A DNA stretch of 44,389 bases, taken from Asterionellopsis glacialis. Lineage: Eukaryota > Bacillariophyta > Plagiogrammaphyceae > Rhaphoneidales > Asterionellopsidaceae. Positions within the stretch are counted from its first letter, which is position 1, and each line of letters opens with the position of its first letter. The notes under the pieces were generated by a model, which was not told where the DNA came from, ran no database searches, and saw only the letters and a program-made list of their open reading frames with translations. Shown piece after piece: positions 1 to 10,952 of this stretch. The position numbers and the translations under genes are program-made. The stretch lies in contig WKLE02001875.1 of assembly GCA_014885115.2 (NCBI GenBank), positions 1,560 to 45,948 of the forward strand, given 5' to 3'.

Positions 1-631
1 AGTTAACCAATATTGTTGAATATGTTCTTCCGTTGTTCGAGCGAGAGACTGGTATTTTGAGATTCCTTTGTATCTTACTTTCAAACTTGTTACTTTGTTG
101 CGTCAGAAAGTAGAGAAGCTTACAGTGCATTGATCGTATTGTCAAATGTCAAGGATATGATTCTCTGCAGAGAGACCATATTATGTTTGATGTGCTGACT
201 GATGTCACACAAAAATGGAAGGCTGATGACCTGTTTTTAATTAATGTAAGTTTCCTGTATCTTTGACAGATTAGAAGATTGAGATAACGGTAGTGCGTAG
301 GGTCCTAGTTCCACGTTACAAGGTAAGGTAGTCCTACGCACATTTCGGACCAAGAGAGATGCAACAGATGTACCAGGGGTACGGTACTTTTAGGACCTCT
401 CTAGATCTACTAGAGAGTCCTCTCTCTAGAGAGGGGAAATTTGACTACATTAGGACGGCCTTAGTCTCTCTAGTAAATATAACTTAGTTTAGTAGAAGTA
501 GCGATTATGATTATTAATAATTGCAAAATATTTCGGATTGCTGCACAAGAATTTTCAAATCATTGAAGTCTTCCACTCTAAAATTATTTTGGTTATCGTC
601 TTTTTGAAAAATCAAAGGCCGTATACGTTTT
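1..631. other. Window edge; possible 3' exons of an unidentified + strand gene, then a palindrome-rich spacer
   Basis: Two short open stretches on the + strand look exon-like. The first is 3-51, encoding a peptide that begins LTNIVEYVLPLFERET and is followed by GTATTT. The second is 126-245, forty codons between TTACAG and GTAAGT, encoding a peptide that contains CQGYDSLQRDHIMFDVL. Their phases do not join cleanly: splicing 51 to 126 gives an early stop, so I do not propose a gene model or family. From about 290 to 480 the sequence is rich in short palindromes and inverted repeats, listed separately. The histidine phosphatase gene ends at 632 on the opposite strand. Confidence 0.25.
293..434. 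repeat. Cluster of short palindromes (CTAG core)
   Basis: Inverted arms GTGCGTAGG (293-301) and CCTACGCAC (333-341) are perfect over 9 bp with a 31-nt loop. CTCTCTAG (397-404) and CTAGAGAG (410-417) form an 8-bp stem with a 5-nt loop. CTCTCTAGAGAG (422-433) is a perfect 12-bp palindrome. The 10-mer AGAGAGTCCT (412-421) recurs in three other spacers of the window. I see no terminal features of a known element. Confidence 0.7.
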
Positions 632-1853
632 TTACAATAAACCTACTAGATGACGATCCTCGTTTACTCTTACAACGTCACCACGTGGGACGGCTAGCTT
701 AAAGTCGGAGGGAGCTTGAGAAAATGGACCTCCGAAAATGCGACTTTTTGATGCTATGACTCGGGTCCTCCCGTCTTTCTTAAAATCCACGACATTGATG
801 CAGCCATTTATTAAGGTTAAAGTAGCTGCCTGTGCTAGCGGTATGTTGAGCAAAACCGCAAGTAACATTCGCAAATATGTACTGTGTGAAACTGCCATAA
901 CTGATTTTCGATCACTTTCACTGGCTACCTTAACTAGAGTTTGCAGAGCATCCGATGCCCTCTCGAGTATCTAAAAGAAGAAGAAAAGAGGACAGGGGAA
1001 GATTTTGAGATTTGACATCATATACCGATATTTTATTTCGAATAGCCTGACTTACATCACGAGCACTATCACCTCCACCCTCAGGTCTTGTATCAATTAA
1101 ACCAGCTGACCAAAGACCATACGTTTCTATCATCTTTGGCTTTGCTGCAGAAACTTGCTTCCCTTCGGTCATGGGACCGAAGTCTACTTCGCCTAATGAA
1201 GGTAATGCTTCTAAACGGATCGTCTCCTCGCCCATCTCTTTGGCTGCCGTTAAGGCGGTCTGCTTGGCTCTCAACAAAGTTGAATGCATGATAGTCTGAG
1301 GACACTGCCTATCTAGTTTCGCAAAAGCAATACCAAGGCGATGGGCCATAGCTTCTCCATTTTCATTGATGGGAGGGTCTACACGTGCACCCTGCACAAG
1401 TCGAAGGCGGTTATTTTCAGTCTGCCCATGGCGACAGAGATAAACTCTGACACAGTCGTTTGGAATCGGGGGGAGATCCAGCAAACAGTCTAGATTTGGT
1501 TCCGTCGGCGATTTTTCAGCTGCTCTAGCAGTCGGCACTAGCTGAAACATCGAAGGCGCTAAGAGAGTCGCTAAAACACTTCGACGGTCGGAAAAAAGTC
1601 CAGAAACCGAATGTTCATCTTTGGATTGACTGTGAGAAGTTTCGAAGTGTAGTTTTTCCAGCGGCGGCTCCATGTCAGCATAAAGCCTAATATCAAATGA
1701 ATCATCGTTTTTGAGGGCTGACATCAAAATGGAACTTGAACTCTTTTTCTGGTGTCTCGCGTAGAATGCTGTCGAGCTAGGAATATATGAATATGTTGTA
1801 CCAAGAGCCATAAAAGTTAAAAAACATACAGCAGAAAGCATCTGGCGCATCAT
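632..1853 (-). CDS. Histidine phosphatase (phosphoglycerate-mutase-like) with plastid and apparent thylakoid-lumen targeting signals
   Basis: Two exons, 1853-1056 and 970-632, separated by an 85-bp intron (GTAAGT...TTTTAG), give 378 aa. The first in-frame ATG is at 1853; the frame is open a little further upstream but without an ATG. Residues 1-20 are a hydrophobic signal peptide, followed by an A-F type plastid motif (SSTAFYARH). At residues 90-91 a twin arginine precedes a hydrophobic stretch and an AxA-type site (PTARAA, ending at about 112), the form of a thylakoid Tat signal. The phosphatase core has the RHG motif (RHGQTENN, 141-148), the acidic EVDFG motif (about 222) and, in exon 2, SHSTYLR with the second catalytic His. 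The substrate is unknown: the family includes phosphoglycerate mutases and sugar, nucleotide and protein phosphatases. The intron call is strong because exon 2 restores the helix leading into the second His motif. Confidence 0.88.
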
Positions 1854-2529
1854 GGTGACGAATAACAGATTATTAGAGTTCAATTTGTAAGAGCTTGGGA
1901 AAATGGTTCTTTGATTCTCACAATCGTAATGTCCTTGACGACTAGACTCTTTGATGTATCACTACACTGTAATTGAAGAAAAGGTGTCTGTCTACCGATA
2001 GACTACCGACGTGCGGAGACAGTGGCAAAAAAATGAGGAACATCAAACCCAGATATCAGACTACGCGGTAGGACCTACCCATGTAACGTCCTACCGTTAG
2101 ACCTAGGTGGGTTAGAGATAATGTACCAGGTACGTACTGTACTCTACGCGCGGGCACCCTGGAGACCGAGTCAACAACAACAACTCTACCAGGGTACGAG
2201 TACTCGTACTCTGGGGTTTACCTGTACCTCTCTCCAGAGAGAGAGTCCTGCTCGTAGTGTCCTAGTATGAAAACCGGAACAAAGAGAACGACCCTTATAC
2301 GAACGATTGGGAGTGCGGGAGCCAACGGAGCCCCGCCCATGCAAATTACAATATAGTCCTGTACAACCTACGTAGGACCTAGTAAGTAATTGAAACCTAG
2401 TCCTAGTTACTCTGAATCAAGAAGACGAAAAAGATACCCACATCACACAAACTGAACTCAACCCAAACCTCACCCACCTCCAACGACCATCACCACAGAG
2501 AGATAGAAGTGTGAAAGAGTCGCCATACC
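1854..2529. promoter_or_regulatory. Head-to-head spacer between the phosphatase and USP39 genes, with palindrome cluster
   Basis: This 676-bp spacer separates two divergently transcribed genes and must contain both promoters. From about 2060 to 2390 it holds many short palindromes: an odd-length palindrome GGTAGGACCTACC near 2069, the perfect 16-bp GTACGAGTACTCGTAC near 2196, CTCTCTCCAGAGAGAG near 2229, and one copy of AGAGAGTCCT (2240-2249). No clear TATA box or coding sequence was seen. Confidence 0.55.
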
Positions 2530-4505
2530 ATGACGTCCATGAATGGCCAAAGCGGTATTAGCAGCCGCAAGAGAAAGTCCGAGAGTCTCTTAGCGAAAGA
2601 GAGCTCTGCTGAATCGTGCCCTTACCTTGACACTATCAACCGTTCTCTCCTAGACTTTGACTTTGAACCTTCGTGTTCGGTGTCTCTTGAATCAGGACCG
2701 CACGTCTATGGTTGTCTAGTTTGTGGGAAATTCTTCCGAGGAAGAGGCCAGCATACGCCAGCATACACCCACAGTGTCGATGAGGGGCATTTTGTTTATG
2801 TTCATTTAGCACGTGGGACCTTTCATTGTCTTCCTGATGACTATGAAATTAAAGATACGTCTCTGGCAGATATTTCTGCGGCTTTGCATCCAACCTTTGG
2901 CAAAGAAGAAATATCGCTATTAGATACGAATACAGGATTGGCACGCGATTTATTCGGACGTCGTTACCTCCCTGGTTTTGTTGGGTTAAATAATTTGCAT
3001 AAAACGGATTGTGTTAATTCCGTTGTACAGGCTTTGGCTCATGTGCGGCCATTACGAGATTTCTTCTTGGGGCTCACTCACCAGGACATTACGATCATTC
3101 CAATGTCACATAAAAAGAAAAGTAAGAAGAAGCTGCAGCCACATCGTCTCTCAACATTGGTTCAATGCTTTGGAGAATTGATACGGAAGATGTGGAGCGA
3201 CAAACGCTTCAAGAGTCACGTTGATCCTCACATGCTTGTCCAGGCTGTTACCGTCGCATCAAATAAGAAGTTTCGAGTAGGTCACCAAGCAGAAGCTGGA
3301 GAGTTCATGGCATGGTTATTACACCAGTTGCATATTGGGTTAGGGGGGACAAGAAAACCAGGGTCAAGTATCATTCATGAAATATTCCAAGGGCGAGTCC
3401 AGATGACTACAAGACAAAAAGCGAATAAAAAAGGCTTGGCACAATCTGGTCAGGAGGAGGATGATCGCGGTGGAAGTGATGAAGAAGATACAGAGGCAGC
3501 AACCAATATGAAACTCAATGGTGATGACTTAGAACAACAGGGTGATATCGAGGAAAACACGCTTGACACGCATTTTTTACAGTTGACTCTCGACATTCCT
3601 GAGAAACCGTTGTTTCGTGATGCAGAAGGTGGCCTTGTCATTCCACAAGAACCCCTCGTCTCTGTTTTGAAGAAATTCGATGGCATATCTTTTACAGATG
3701 CTGTGAATAAAAGTGGTGCTGCTCAAAAGCGAAGGTATCGCCTTGTGAGTCTACCGAGTCATCTCATATTACATCTGGCGAGATTCAAAACCAATAGCTA
3801 TTCAAAAGAAAAGAATCCTACAATTGTGGCTTTTCCTGTCAAGAATTTAGATTTGAGCCAATACGTGCATCGCCCGGAAGGACGAGAAAAACTCCCAACC
3901 GAGGAAGAAGTTCAGTCGATGAGCGTAAGTATGACCAGAAATGAATTTCTTTGCACTTGCCCTATTTGCAGCTCTTATCAAATAACATTATTTCTCTGTG
4001 TTTCTTTATTTCGCAGGTGAAGGAGCTAAAGGCACTTCTTTCAAAACATGGCAGGAGTGATGTTGCAAAGAATATAGTAGAAAAAACAGATTTGGTCGAA
4101 GCAACTTTAGACTTTGTGACTAAAAGCTTGCCAGACTTACTCGCTGACAAGTACAATTTAGTAGCGAATATTACGCATAACAGCCCAGCCGAAGTTGGAC
4201 GAGAAGGTCAGCATGATCCTTTGCAAGAGGGGTCTTACAAATGCCATGTGCAACACCGGGAGTCAGGACAATGGTGAGAACAAAAAAATTCTACTCGAAA
4301 ATTGTCACTTTGTGGCATCTACGGTATGGAAGATGCCTTACACTAAAGGATACCTTTTGTTCACGTTATTTTAAACCTTGCTTGTTCTATTTGTTACAGG
4401 TACGAGATGCAGGACTTGCATGTAGAGGAAACAATGCCACAGCTAATAGGGTTGTCAGAGAGTTATCTTTTAATCTTTGAAAGGAAAATCATCACAGATA
4501 AGTAG
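2530..4505 (+). CDS. USP39: U4/U6.U5 tri-snRNP ubiquitin-specific-protease-like protein (USP39/Sad1 family)
   Basis: Three exons, 2530-3924, 4017-4273 and 4400-4505, encode 585 aa. The introns are GTAAGT...CGCAG and GTGAGA...TACAG. Residues 33-107 form a ZnF-UBP domain (LDTINRSLLDFDFE, then VYGCLVCGKFFRGRGQ with C62 and C65, H81, H87). A USP/UCH fold follows. At the canonical Cys position the motif reads KTDCVNS, with Asp160 replacing the catalytic Cys, as in USP39/Sad1 proteins, which are inactive as deubiquitinases and act in pre-mRNA splicing. A highly acidic insert lies at about 310-345. The last exon (WYEMQDLHVEETMP...ESYLLIFER) gives the expected family C-terminus, which confirms both introns. 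A nuclear location is inferred from the family. Confidence 0.95.
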
Positions 4506-4986
4506 GGTAATTCCCTTAGACCATGGTAAATTGATATTGTTGTTAAAATCTTCTTCGTGAACAAAGATCCTCCCTGTGTTTGAACATGGGTCACATAATG
4601 GTTTTTAGTTCACTAATGCGATTTCCAGCCTACCCTGACCCGACAGCACGATTCCTGGCCCAGGTCAAAAATTCGGAATTTTAAATAGTTTTGATGGTCT
4701 GGCCGTTTATCGGTGTATCGCTTCCATTACTTAAGTAGCTCACTAGTCGCTCTGAGGAGTTGCCCCCATTTTTCCGTGTTTTTTCCTTTCCACCTGTCGA
4801 TCGAAGACTGATTTTACTGATTATGTTCATTGAAATTTTTTACATCATCGTCCATCGTCCTGGCATCATCATCTAATCCTGAAATCATTTCAACATCGGA
4901 CAGTCCTTTCTTATCCAGTAAAAGTTGTGTCGAGGTATCCTACGGTGGTGCAGATAGTCATCATATTTGAACAAAGTCAGTCAACC
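4506..4986. other. Tandem intergenic spacer, nothing recognised
   Basis: The 481 bp between USP39 and the LRR gene hold no credible ORF or repeat. The frame of the LRR gene stays open up to 4927, but only from a GTG, so 4927-4986 is treated as leader. Confidence 0.5.
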
Positions 4987-6948
4987 ATGCAGAACAAAGG
5001 CCTTCGTTTTTTATACACATGTCTTGTTCTTGTGCTCAATATCATATTTTCAGAATGTTCTTCCAGGGCACGTGTTGATCTTTCATACAAACCACATTTG
5101 GGTAATGATATTGAAAATGTTGCGACATTTATCGGAAACACGATTTGGGGAGCTAGCACCAAACTTAGGCAAGATATTGATATTGATCTATCATCATCCT
5201 TGTTTGGTGACGATAAAATGAAGATTATTACACAAAAGCTTTTTCCAAATGTCGATACAATATTAGAAGATTGCGATCCAACGAAGAAAATACGTTTGGC
5301 AGCAAGAATGAATCGACTAACACCTGTCGGTGTGTCTAGTTTGCTTGACAGCATTTGTTCGAGGTCGGCTACGAAAAAGGAAAAAGAGAAGAGCAAAAAA
5401 AATGAGTGTGCTACAGATACTTCCAATAGCACCGCTCCAGAAGTGTTGGCTCGAACTCATAGACGCTGGTATGTTCACAGTTTGGATCTAGGCTGGAATG
5501 ATTTCCATCCAGAAACGAAAGGGTCTAAGATTTTCTTGGCAGCACTTAGATCAACGTTTGAAGATTCAGAGACATGCCCTAGCATCATTCGCTTAGAGAA
5601 TTGCAGCCTAGGACCAGCTGCATGTCGTGCAATCGGGAAGGGAATAATGACTCGTTACAAGAGTGACGGCAAAGAAGTACCAGAAGAAATTAAAGGATCG
5701 ACATCACTATTCTTGTGTGGCAACGAAGGGTTAGGGGATTCTGGTGCTGCTGCCTTGGCGGCGGCACTCAGAACGGTGAATTCTTGTGGTGCAATTTTTG
5801 ATGTTCTCGATTTGTCATGGTGTGATATTGGTGATGCTGGTGCTGAGGCAATTGCCATGGCGTTAGAAACAAATCCCGGATGCATCAGACATTTGGATTT
5901 GAGTCACAACTCGATTACTGATGAAGGTGTATCCGCTATTGCTAAGGCTCTGGCACAAGTCTCCAACGGCCCATCGTTACAAAGTTTGAAATTTAATGGG
6001 AACAAGGATATTGGGGACCATGGCGCGTCAGAAATCGCCAAGGTTGTTGGTGTGGGACAGCTTCCCGAATTATCGCTTCGATGCTGTCATGTACACGCCG
6101 ATGGAGCGAAGTCTTTCGGTCTAGCAATCAAAGCCATGAGTAGTAAGCCAAGTGGGGTTGAATCGGTGAAAATTGATCTTAGTGGAAACCCAATCGGTGT
6201 GTTGCGAAAAAAAAGTAAAGGTGGTGTTTCGGCTTCAATGCTGAAAAGTAAAGCAAGTGCCACAACAGCTTCATATATGAACTTTATTGGAAAATCGATT
6301 AAAAGTGGCTTGAAAGATGTCGGATTGGATGGAGTCCTCGGTAACGCTGGTCCATCCGCTGAGAGTGACGATGACGAAGAAGAGCGAATGGGTCTCAATG
6401 GTGACTCTTTGGCCAATGATGGTGAATTGACAGACCCCTCCAAGGCTAGATGCGGTGCCAAGTCATTTGCAAGTGTATTTTTCGATGATGGCGATGATGA
6501 CAACGATGCAAGTGGAAATGTGAAAACTTCTTCTGAAAAGTCGAATGTTGTGCGTTGTGAGCTTGCTCTTCGCCACTGCTCGTTAGATCAGGGGGCGGCA
6601 GATGCTCTTGCCGCAGTCGTCTTGCGTTTGAAAGAAAATTTAGGTATCGCCATGACAGTTGATGTCAGGATGAATACGGTTCTCGAGGAAACCATGGTAG
6701 ACGCATTGCAGGATACTTCTGGTGAACATGGCAGTTTGGAAGAAATGGCAGACCGTCACATTGAAGTCATGGAGGCTCTTCGTGTGGCAGAAGAGAGGGC
6801 TGCTGAAGCTGCTAAGGCTGCAGCGGAAAGAGCATCGGCTTCCAGGATGGGATGGGACGATGAATATGACGAGTTTGACTTTTCACATGCTAACGATTAC
6901 GATAGCGATGCAGCATATGATGATGATGACGATAGTTACGCATACTAA
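4987..6948 (+). CDS. Secreted or membrane-sorted leucine-rich-repeat (RI-type) protein
   Basis: The first in-frame ATG is at 4987 in a good context (TCAACCATG) and gives 653 aa with no intron. Residues 1-25 form a signal peptide (hydrophobic FLYTCLVLVLNIIFS). Residues about 160-400 contain RNase-inhibitor-type LRRs: LDLGWNDF, IRLENCSLG, LFLCGNEGLGDSGAAALAAA, LDLSWCDIGDAGAEAIAMAL, LDLSHNSITDEGVSAIAKAL. A further weak repeat occurs near 520-570. Between them is a Ser/Lys-rich and acidic linker. The C-terminus has an Ala/Glu/Arg helix and an Asp/Tyr-rich acidic tail. The role is probably protein-protein interaction in the secretory pathway or plastid. There is no clear A-F plastid motif after the signal peptide, so the final location is open. 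Confidence 0.85.
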   Translation: MQNKGLRFLYTCLVLVLNIIFSECSSRARVDLSYKPHLGNDIENVATFIGNTIWGASTKLRQDIDIDLSSSLFGDDKMKIITQKLFPNVDTILEDCDPTKKIRLAARMNRLTPVGVSSLLDSICSRSATKKEKEKSKKNECATDTSNSTAPEVLARTHRRWYVHSLDLGWNDFHPETKGSKIFLAALRSTFEDSETCPSIIRLENCSLGPAACRAIGKGIMTRYKSDGKEVPEEIKGSTSLFLCGNEGLGDSGAAALAAALRTVNSCGAIFDVLDLSWCDIGDAGAEAIAMALETNPGCIRHLDLSHNSITDEGVSAIAKALAQVSNGPSLQSLKFNGNKDIGDHGASEIAKVVGVGQLPELSLRCCHVHADGAKSFGLAIKAMSSKPSGVESVKIDLSGNPIGVLRKKSKGGVSASMLKSKASATTASYMNFIGKSIKSGLKDVGLDGVLGNAGPSAESDDDEEERMGLNGDSLANDGELTDPSKARCGAKSFASVFFDDGDDDNDASGNVKTSSEKSNVVRCELALRHCSLDQGAADALAAVVLRLKENLGIAMTVDVRMNTVLEETMVDALQDTSGEHGSLEEMADRHIEVMEALRVAEERAAEAAKAAAERASASRMGWDDEYDEFDFSHANDYDSDAAYDDDDDSYAY

Positions 6949-8457
6949 AATTGGAAGATCATTATATAATGAGCATCGTAAATCTAATAGCTATATTTAT
7001 CAAACGCTATTTCGAATCAAAATGGTCATATTACTCTAATTTCTTGACATGCAGAAGACTTCGGCGTTTCGTTTCTTTGAAGAAGCCTTAATCCATTGAG
7101 TACATCATTCTATAGACCTTTTTGTGAATGAAAAAGTGTGTGCATTGCGTGCGAGTTTAACACCTGCAGAAGAAAAACAGATATAGAACAGTTAGAACGC
7201 ACATAGTTCAAAAATTCTGGGTAAAGTATCTTTTTTAGTTGAAACAAGAGGCCTAAGCTGGTGGTGCATTCCTTTTCTCGACATGTAAAAACGCTGAACC
7301 GCCTTTCGGCGGCCAGTGAAATAAAAATTTCAGTACAGGTCTATGATGGATGTGTCATCATCATCGGCCAATCTATGTTCCCAACCGATTGCAGCGAGGT
7401 TAGTATACAAAAAAACAACATACCTTATTCCATAATGGTTTAATAAAAACCAAAGCTCCATCAGGTAAGCTAATAGCTCCTCAGAATTAAAATGCGAAGC
7501 TTACGTTATCCCCATCATAGGGCTACTTCCTGGATGAAAAATGGAGACAACACTAGTTGAGATATTTCAGAACGGATGTTTTCAAAAACTGACAACAGGG
7601 GCAACCGCCCTTCAGTAGCTTTTCTTGTACGATCATACTGTCATGCCTATGACAGTCATTTGACACGCATGAATGATGATTTGAGTAAAAGCGATTTCAT
7701 CTCAAGGGAAACAATCGAACGCGATCTGCGTGATTGAATTGTAAGGTGTCACTTACCATGAATGAATTATTGGTCATCGCATTAAGTACTAGTACGTCTT
7801 AACGTAGTCTCTACCATGAAATGGAAGAACCAAAAAAAAGTGTCTGAAAAGAGGCTCGTCAAGAGTCTTTTCACATCTGAATTTTCTCAAATAGTATTCT
7901 CAAGAGGAAGAAGTACTGTCATGACATCAGGTTGCAGGTTGTGCCATGTTCTTTATGGAAACCATGGTCTAGTCAATAAGACTCAAACTCTGTGTCGAGG
8001 CAGCAGAAAGTTTTGTGGTGCAAAAATGGAGGGAGTCAACAAAAAGAATAGATGATCTGATATCCTCTGTGTGTGTGGCCTCAGCGAGAGCTCTACTTGA
8101 TACATACGCGTGACAGTGTGCGCGAATAACTTCTTTTGGTTTTCCTCTTGTATGCCAGTAGAAAGTCGGACAGACGATCGAAAACGCTGGACACTAACTC
8201 TAACTCTATTATTTTTTCTCTTGTAATACACAAAATGAATAGAAAGCAGAAACTTTCAAAAACCTGCAAGAAAGTGATGCCAACAACAGTAGACACTACA
8301 CAAACCCATCGCCAGTGAGCAAAATGTTGTGTATGTTGTGACGGCATGAACCTTGGTGTTACTTTACTACAAAGATCGACACAACTAGATACCATTATAA
8401 CATATTGCTGAAATCAAAGCCTTTAAGCAAACCTGCACATTCGCGTACCGGAGCAGA
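6949..8457. other. Long intergenic spacer
   Basis: About 1.5 kb between two co-oriented genes. Small ORFs occur (for example 7816-8055, 79 codons), but none shows a domain, signal peptide or splice-linked partner. Near 7785-7800 there is a CTAG/GTAC-rich patch (AAGTACTAGTACGTCTT). The rest is unremarkable AT-rich DNA holding the LRR 3' UTR and the RWDD2 promoter. Confidence 0.5.
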
Positions 8458-9910
8458 ATGGACGATGAACTTGAGGACCGACGAAATGCAGAATTGGAAT
8501 TTGTATCATCGGCATACTCTCAGGAGGAGGCATGGTGGAAAAATGATCAGGATCAGACACCTCTCATCTACAGACGGTTATTGTAAGTATGAATCAAAAA
8601 TAAGTCTACTAGATGCGGCCAGTGTGAAAACAATATGGCTCAACGTTTCTTACCCAAAATTAGTTATTTTCTTTGCTTCAAAACTGTTTCGGATTTACAT
8701 ACGAAAACATAGATTACCAAGAGGTGACATGAAGGCCCAAGTGGTCCTTACTCTCAAGATGCCTCCGAGTTATCCTGAACATGATACGCTAGAAATTTTA
8801 GGAACTGTACAAGAAGCATCTAACTCTGAAGTTGAAAAACTTGCTTGGAATGCCCTACCAAAGTTGTTAGAATCGTGTAGGAATATTGCCAAAGAGAACG
8901 GAGGTGAAGAAGCAATTTTAACAGTCTTCACGTGTGCAGCAGATTGGGTAGAAGATGAATGGCCGTTAGAGATCAATATGCCAAGTTTCACGGTTCCTAA
9001 CGAACAAGACTGTGAGGAAACATACTCTCCACAAAGCCACAAAGAAAATAATAATTGCCTTACTATGGGGAGAAGATTGATATACAGCCATCACATAATA
9101 GCATCATCAAAAAGAAATGCCATTCGAGATTTAACCTCATGTTATCACTTAACTGGACGTGTCAAAATTGGTTGGCCTGGCATCATACTTATCGAGGGGA
9201 AAGAGGAGGATTGTTTAGAATTCATTGATCAAATTAGACCCATGTCTTGGCAATATTTGGTAGTTCGAGGTGAACAACAAGAACAGGTTGCTAATGAAGC
9301 TGACCTTGAGAAGAGAAGAAAGTTTGACTCGTTCCATGAAATCGAAGATATGTCTACTTTGGCCAAGCAGTGCCGAGACGTTGGTTTGGAACAATTATTT
9401 CTCACAAGTATGAAAATATATGATTCAGAGAAGTCTACAACAGAGGAAGAAGACGGTGTCAGTGCTCAATCTTATGGAGCGTTGATTCATGTTGATCATA
9501 TGAATAATGGTAAAAGCTATCGAAAATGGCTTCGTAAGTCAAGTCGTGAAACAAACTGTTCGCTTTTGATTATAAAACAGTTTTTCCCTAACAATGATTA
9601 TACCAATATGGCAGTCATTATTGTTGGAATAATTGGTACTCGAGAAAGTGTGCAAGAGTTTCTGAAGAGGTGGAGAACAAGTCGAGTTGATATTGATTCA
9701 AAAGGGAAACCTTGCCTTGAAAGAAAAATGTCCATCCTCCACGAAGGCAAAGTCGAAATCACAACTCCAGACCTTCAAGAAACGAATTCACTCAATGCAG
9801 AAGACCAAACAAACACAACCCTTAACCACTTGTCTGATCTAGTTTCCGCTATATTTGGCGATAAAGAGTACCTGGAAGCACTACAGAGAGCGACAACAGC
9901 AAGGACTTGA
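8458..9910 (+). CDS. RWDD2: RWD domain-containing protein 2-like (RWD + DUF1115)
   Basis: Exon 1 is 8458-8582 and exon 2 is 8713-9910 (intron 130 bp, GTAAGT...CATAG), giving 440 aa. The ATG at 8458 opens MDDELEDRRNAELEFVSSAY, a typical RWD N-terminus; an overlapping longer frame upstream has no ATG and should not be used. After the junction comes LPRGDMKAQVVLTLKMPPSYPE, with the RWD PxxYP signature. The DUF1115 domain contains RRLIYSHHIIASSKR and KIGWPGIILIEGKEEDCLEF, followed by WQYLVVRGE. Family function is poorly known; RWD domains usually bind proteins such as E2-like partners. The remaining C-terminal ~170 residues are less conserved-looking. The acceptor was chosen because it alone keeps the frame and the RWD continuity. 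Confidence 0.88.
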
Positions 9911-10331
9911 AAGATTTTACCATATGAGATGGATATATCTTTTGATCAGATATGATGTGATTTGAAGGAGAGTTGGATATTTAGAAATGCAATTCATGTC
10001 ACCGTGAGCCCCAATACTCGCGGATGACTTTCGGAGATTGAATACAGGAAAATAAAAACCAGTGAAAATATCTTTGCTCCCTATTTTACTCTTGTTCAGT
10101 TTCTGATGCAATACTATATTTTCAATAATTGATTACTTCGATATGTGAATAAACGAAGGTTTTGAAAGTTACAATAAAATAATCTAGATCTGGTCAACAC
10201 ACCCTTACTTACAATGACGTAGTCTTTCCTACTAGTTTAAAATAAGAATTCTATAAGTAAAATTACACGCGAATTAATTTTATGCACTTTGCAAGCACTC
10301 TGACATTAGTCCAGTTCGATGTAGCCGAGGT
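9911..10331. other. Tail-to-tail spacer
   Basis: 421 bp of AT-rich sequence between two convergent genes. No ORF, repeat or palindrome cluster was seen. Confidence 0.5.
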
Positions 10332-10952
10332 TTATAAAGCTGTCGCCATATCAAGTAAATTGCTACTAGACGTATGGAATCTGGTCCGATATACACCAAA
10401 ACACTCGATACTCTTTTCTAGTTCTTCCTTGCAAGTAATTACGTCTTCTTGTTCACCCAACCCTTGATTCACTAGCTCCTGAATTATGTGTATCATGTTC
10501 TCTAAGACATACATCACATATGGTGTGCCATTTAGCAGTGCTTTTGCTTGCGTGTAAACCTTCAGTGTACTTTTCATCAAGTCGTGACCCTTTTGAGGTC
10601 CCAATTCAATCGATCTCAAATGGCTTGTCAAAGCGAAATTAAATGTAATTGCGCCGATCAAAACGGTCGAATATTGGGTTGTTTCGTCTAACCACAGTGC
10701 CCGTGCATGAATGACAAAGCCTGAAGAACCATCCTTTAATTTTGTGTTCCTGTATGTGCATGGCTTTTTTGACCATTGATAGGAAGAATCGAAACCATTC
10801 CCATGCGATTTTTTTATACGTCCATTTTCAGATGCGCCAATAGAGTTCTTCAGCGCCTTTGTAAATTCGTCTACTGCCTCTTGGAAGTTTCCTAATTCAA
10901 ATTGGAGGACTCCATCATTGTTCACTTTCGTCATGGAAGTAATAAGGCTCAT
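10332..10952 (-). CDS. Small TPR-like protein of unknown function
   Basis: An intronless ORF of 206 aa starts with ATG at 10952. The N-terminus (VNNDGVLQFELGNFQEAVDE, then FTKALKN) looks like one tetratricopeptide helix pair. A middle segment is low in hydrophobic residues, and the C-terminal half is helical (TSHLRSIELGPQKGHDLMKSTLKVY...LENMIHIIQEL). There is no signal peptide or transmembrane segment. The overall form, one N-terminal TPR unit followed by a predicted helical region, is common in unannotated diatom paralogous families, but I cannot assign a function. It is divergent from the CpG-depleted element to its right. Confidence 0.65.
   Translation of the reverse strand: MSLITSMTKVNNDGVLQFELGNFQEAVDEFTKALKNSIGASENGRIKKSHGNGFDSSYQWSKKPCTYRNTKLKDGSSGFVIHARALWLDETTQYSTVLIGAITFNFALTSHLRSIELGPQKGHDLMKSTLKVYTQAKALLNGTPYVMYVLENMIHIIQELVNQGLGEQEDVITCKEELEKSIECFGVYRTRFHTSSSNLLDMATAL

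Noticed and set aside
7261..8395. Several 60-100 codon ORFs in the spacer before RWDD2
   Set aside because: No domain, signal peptide or splice-linked partner; overlapping ORFs on both strands suggest chance.
8405..8582. In-frame upstream extension of the RWDD2 exon 2 frame
   Set aside because: It starts at a TTG and runs through an intron; the ATG at 8458 in another frame gives the correct RWD N-terminus and a clean splice.
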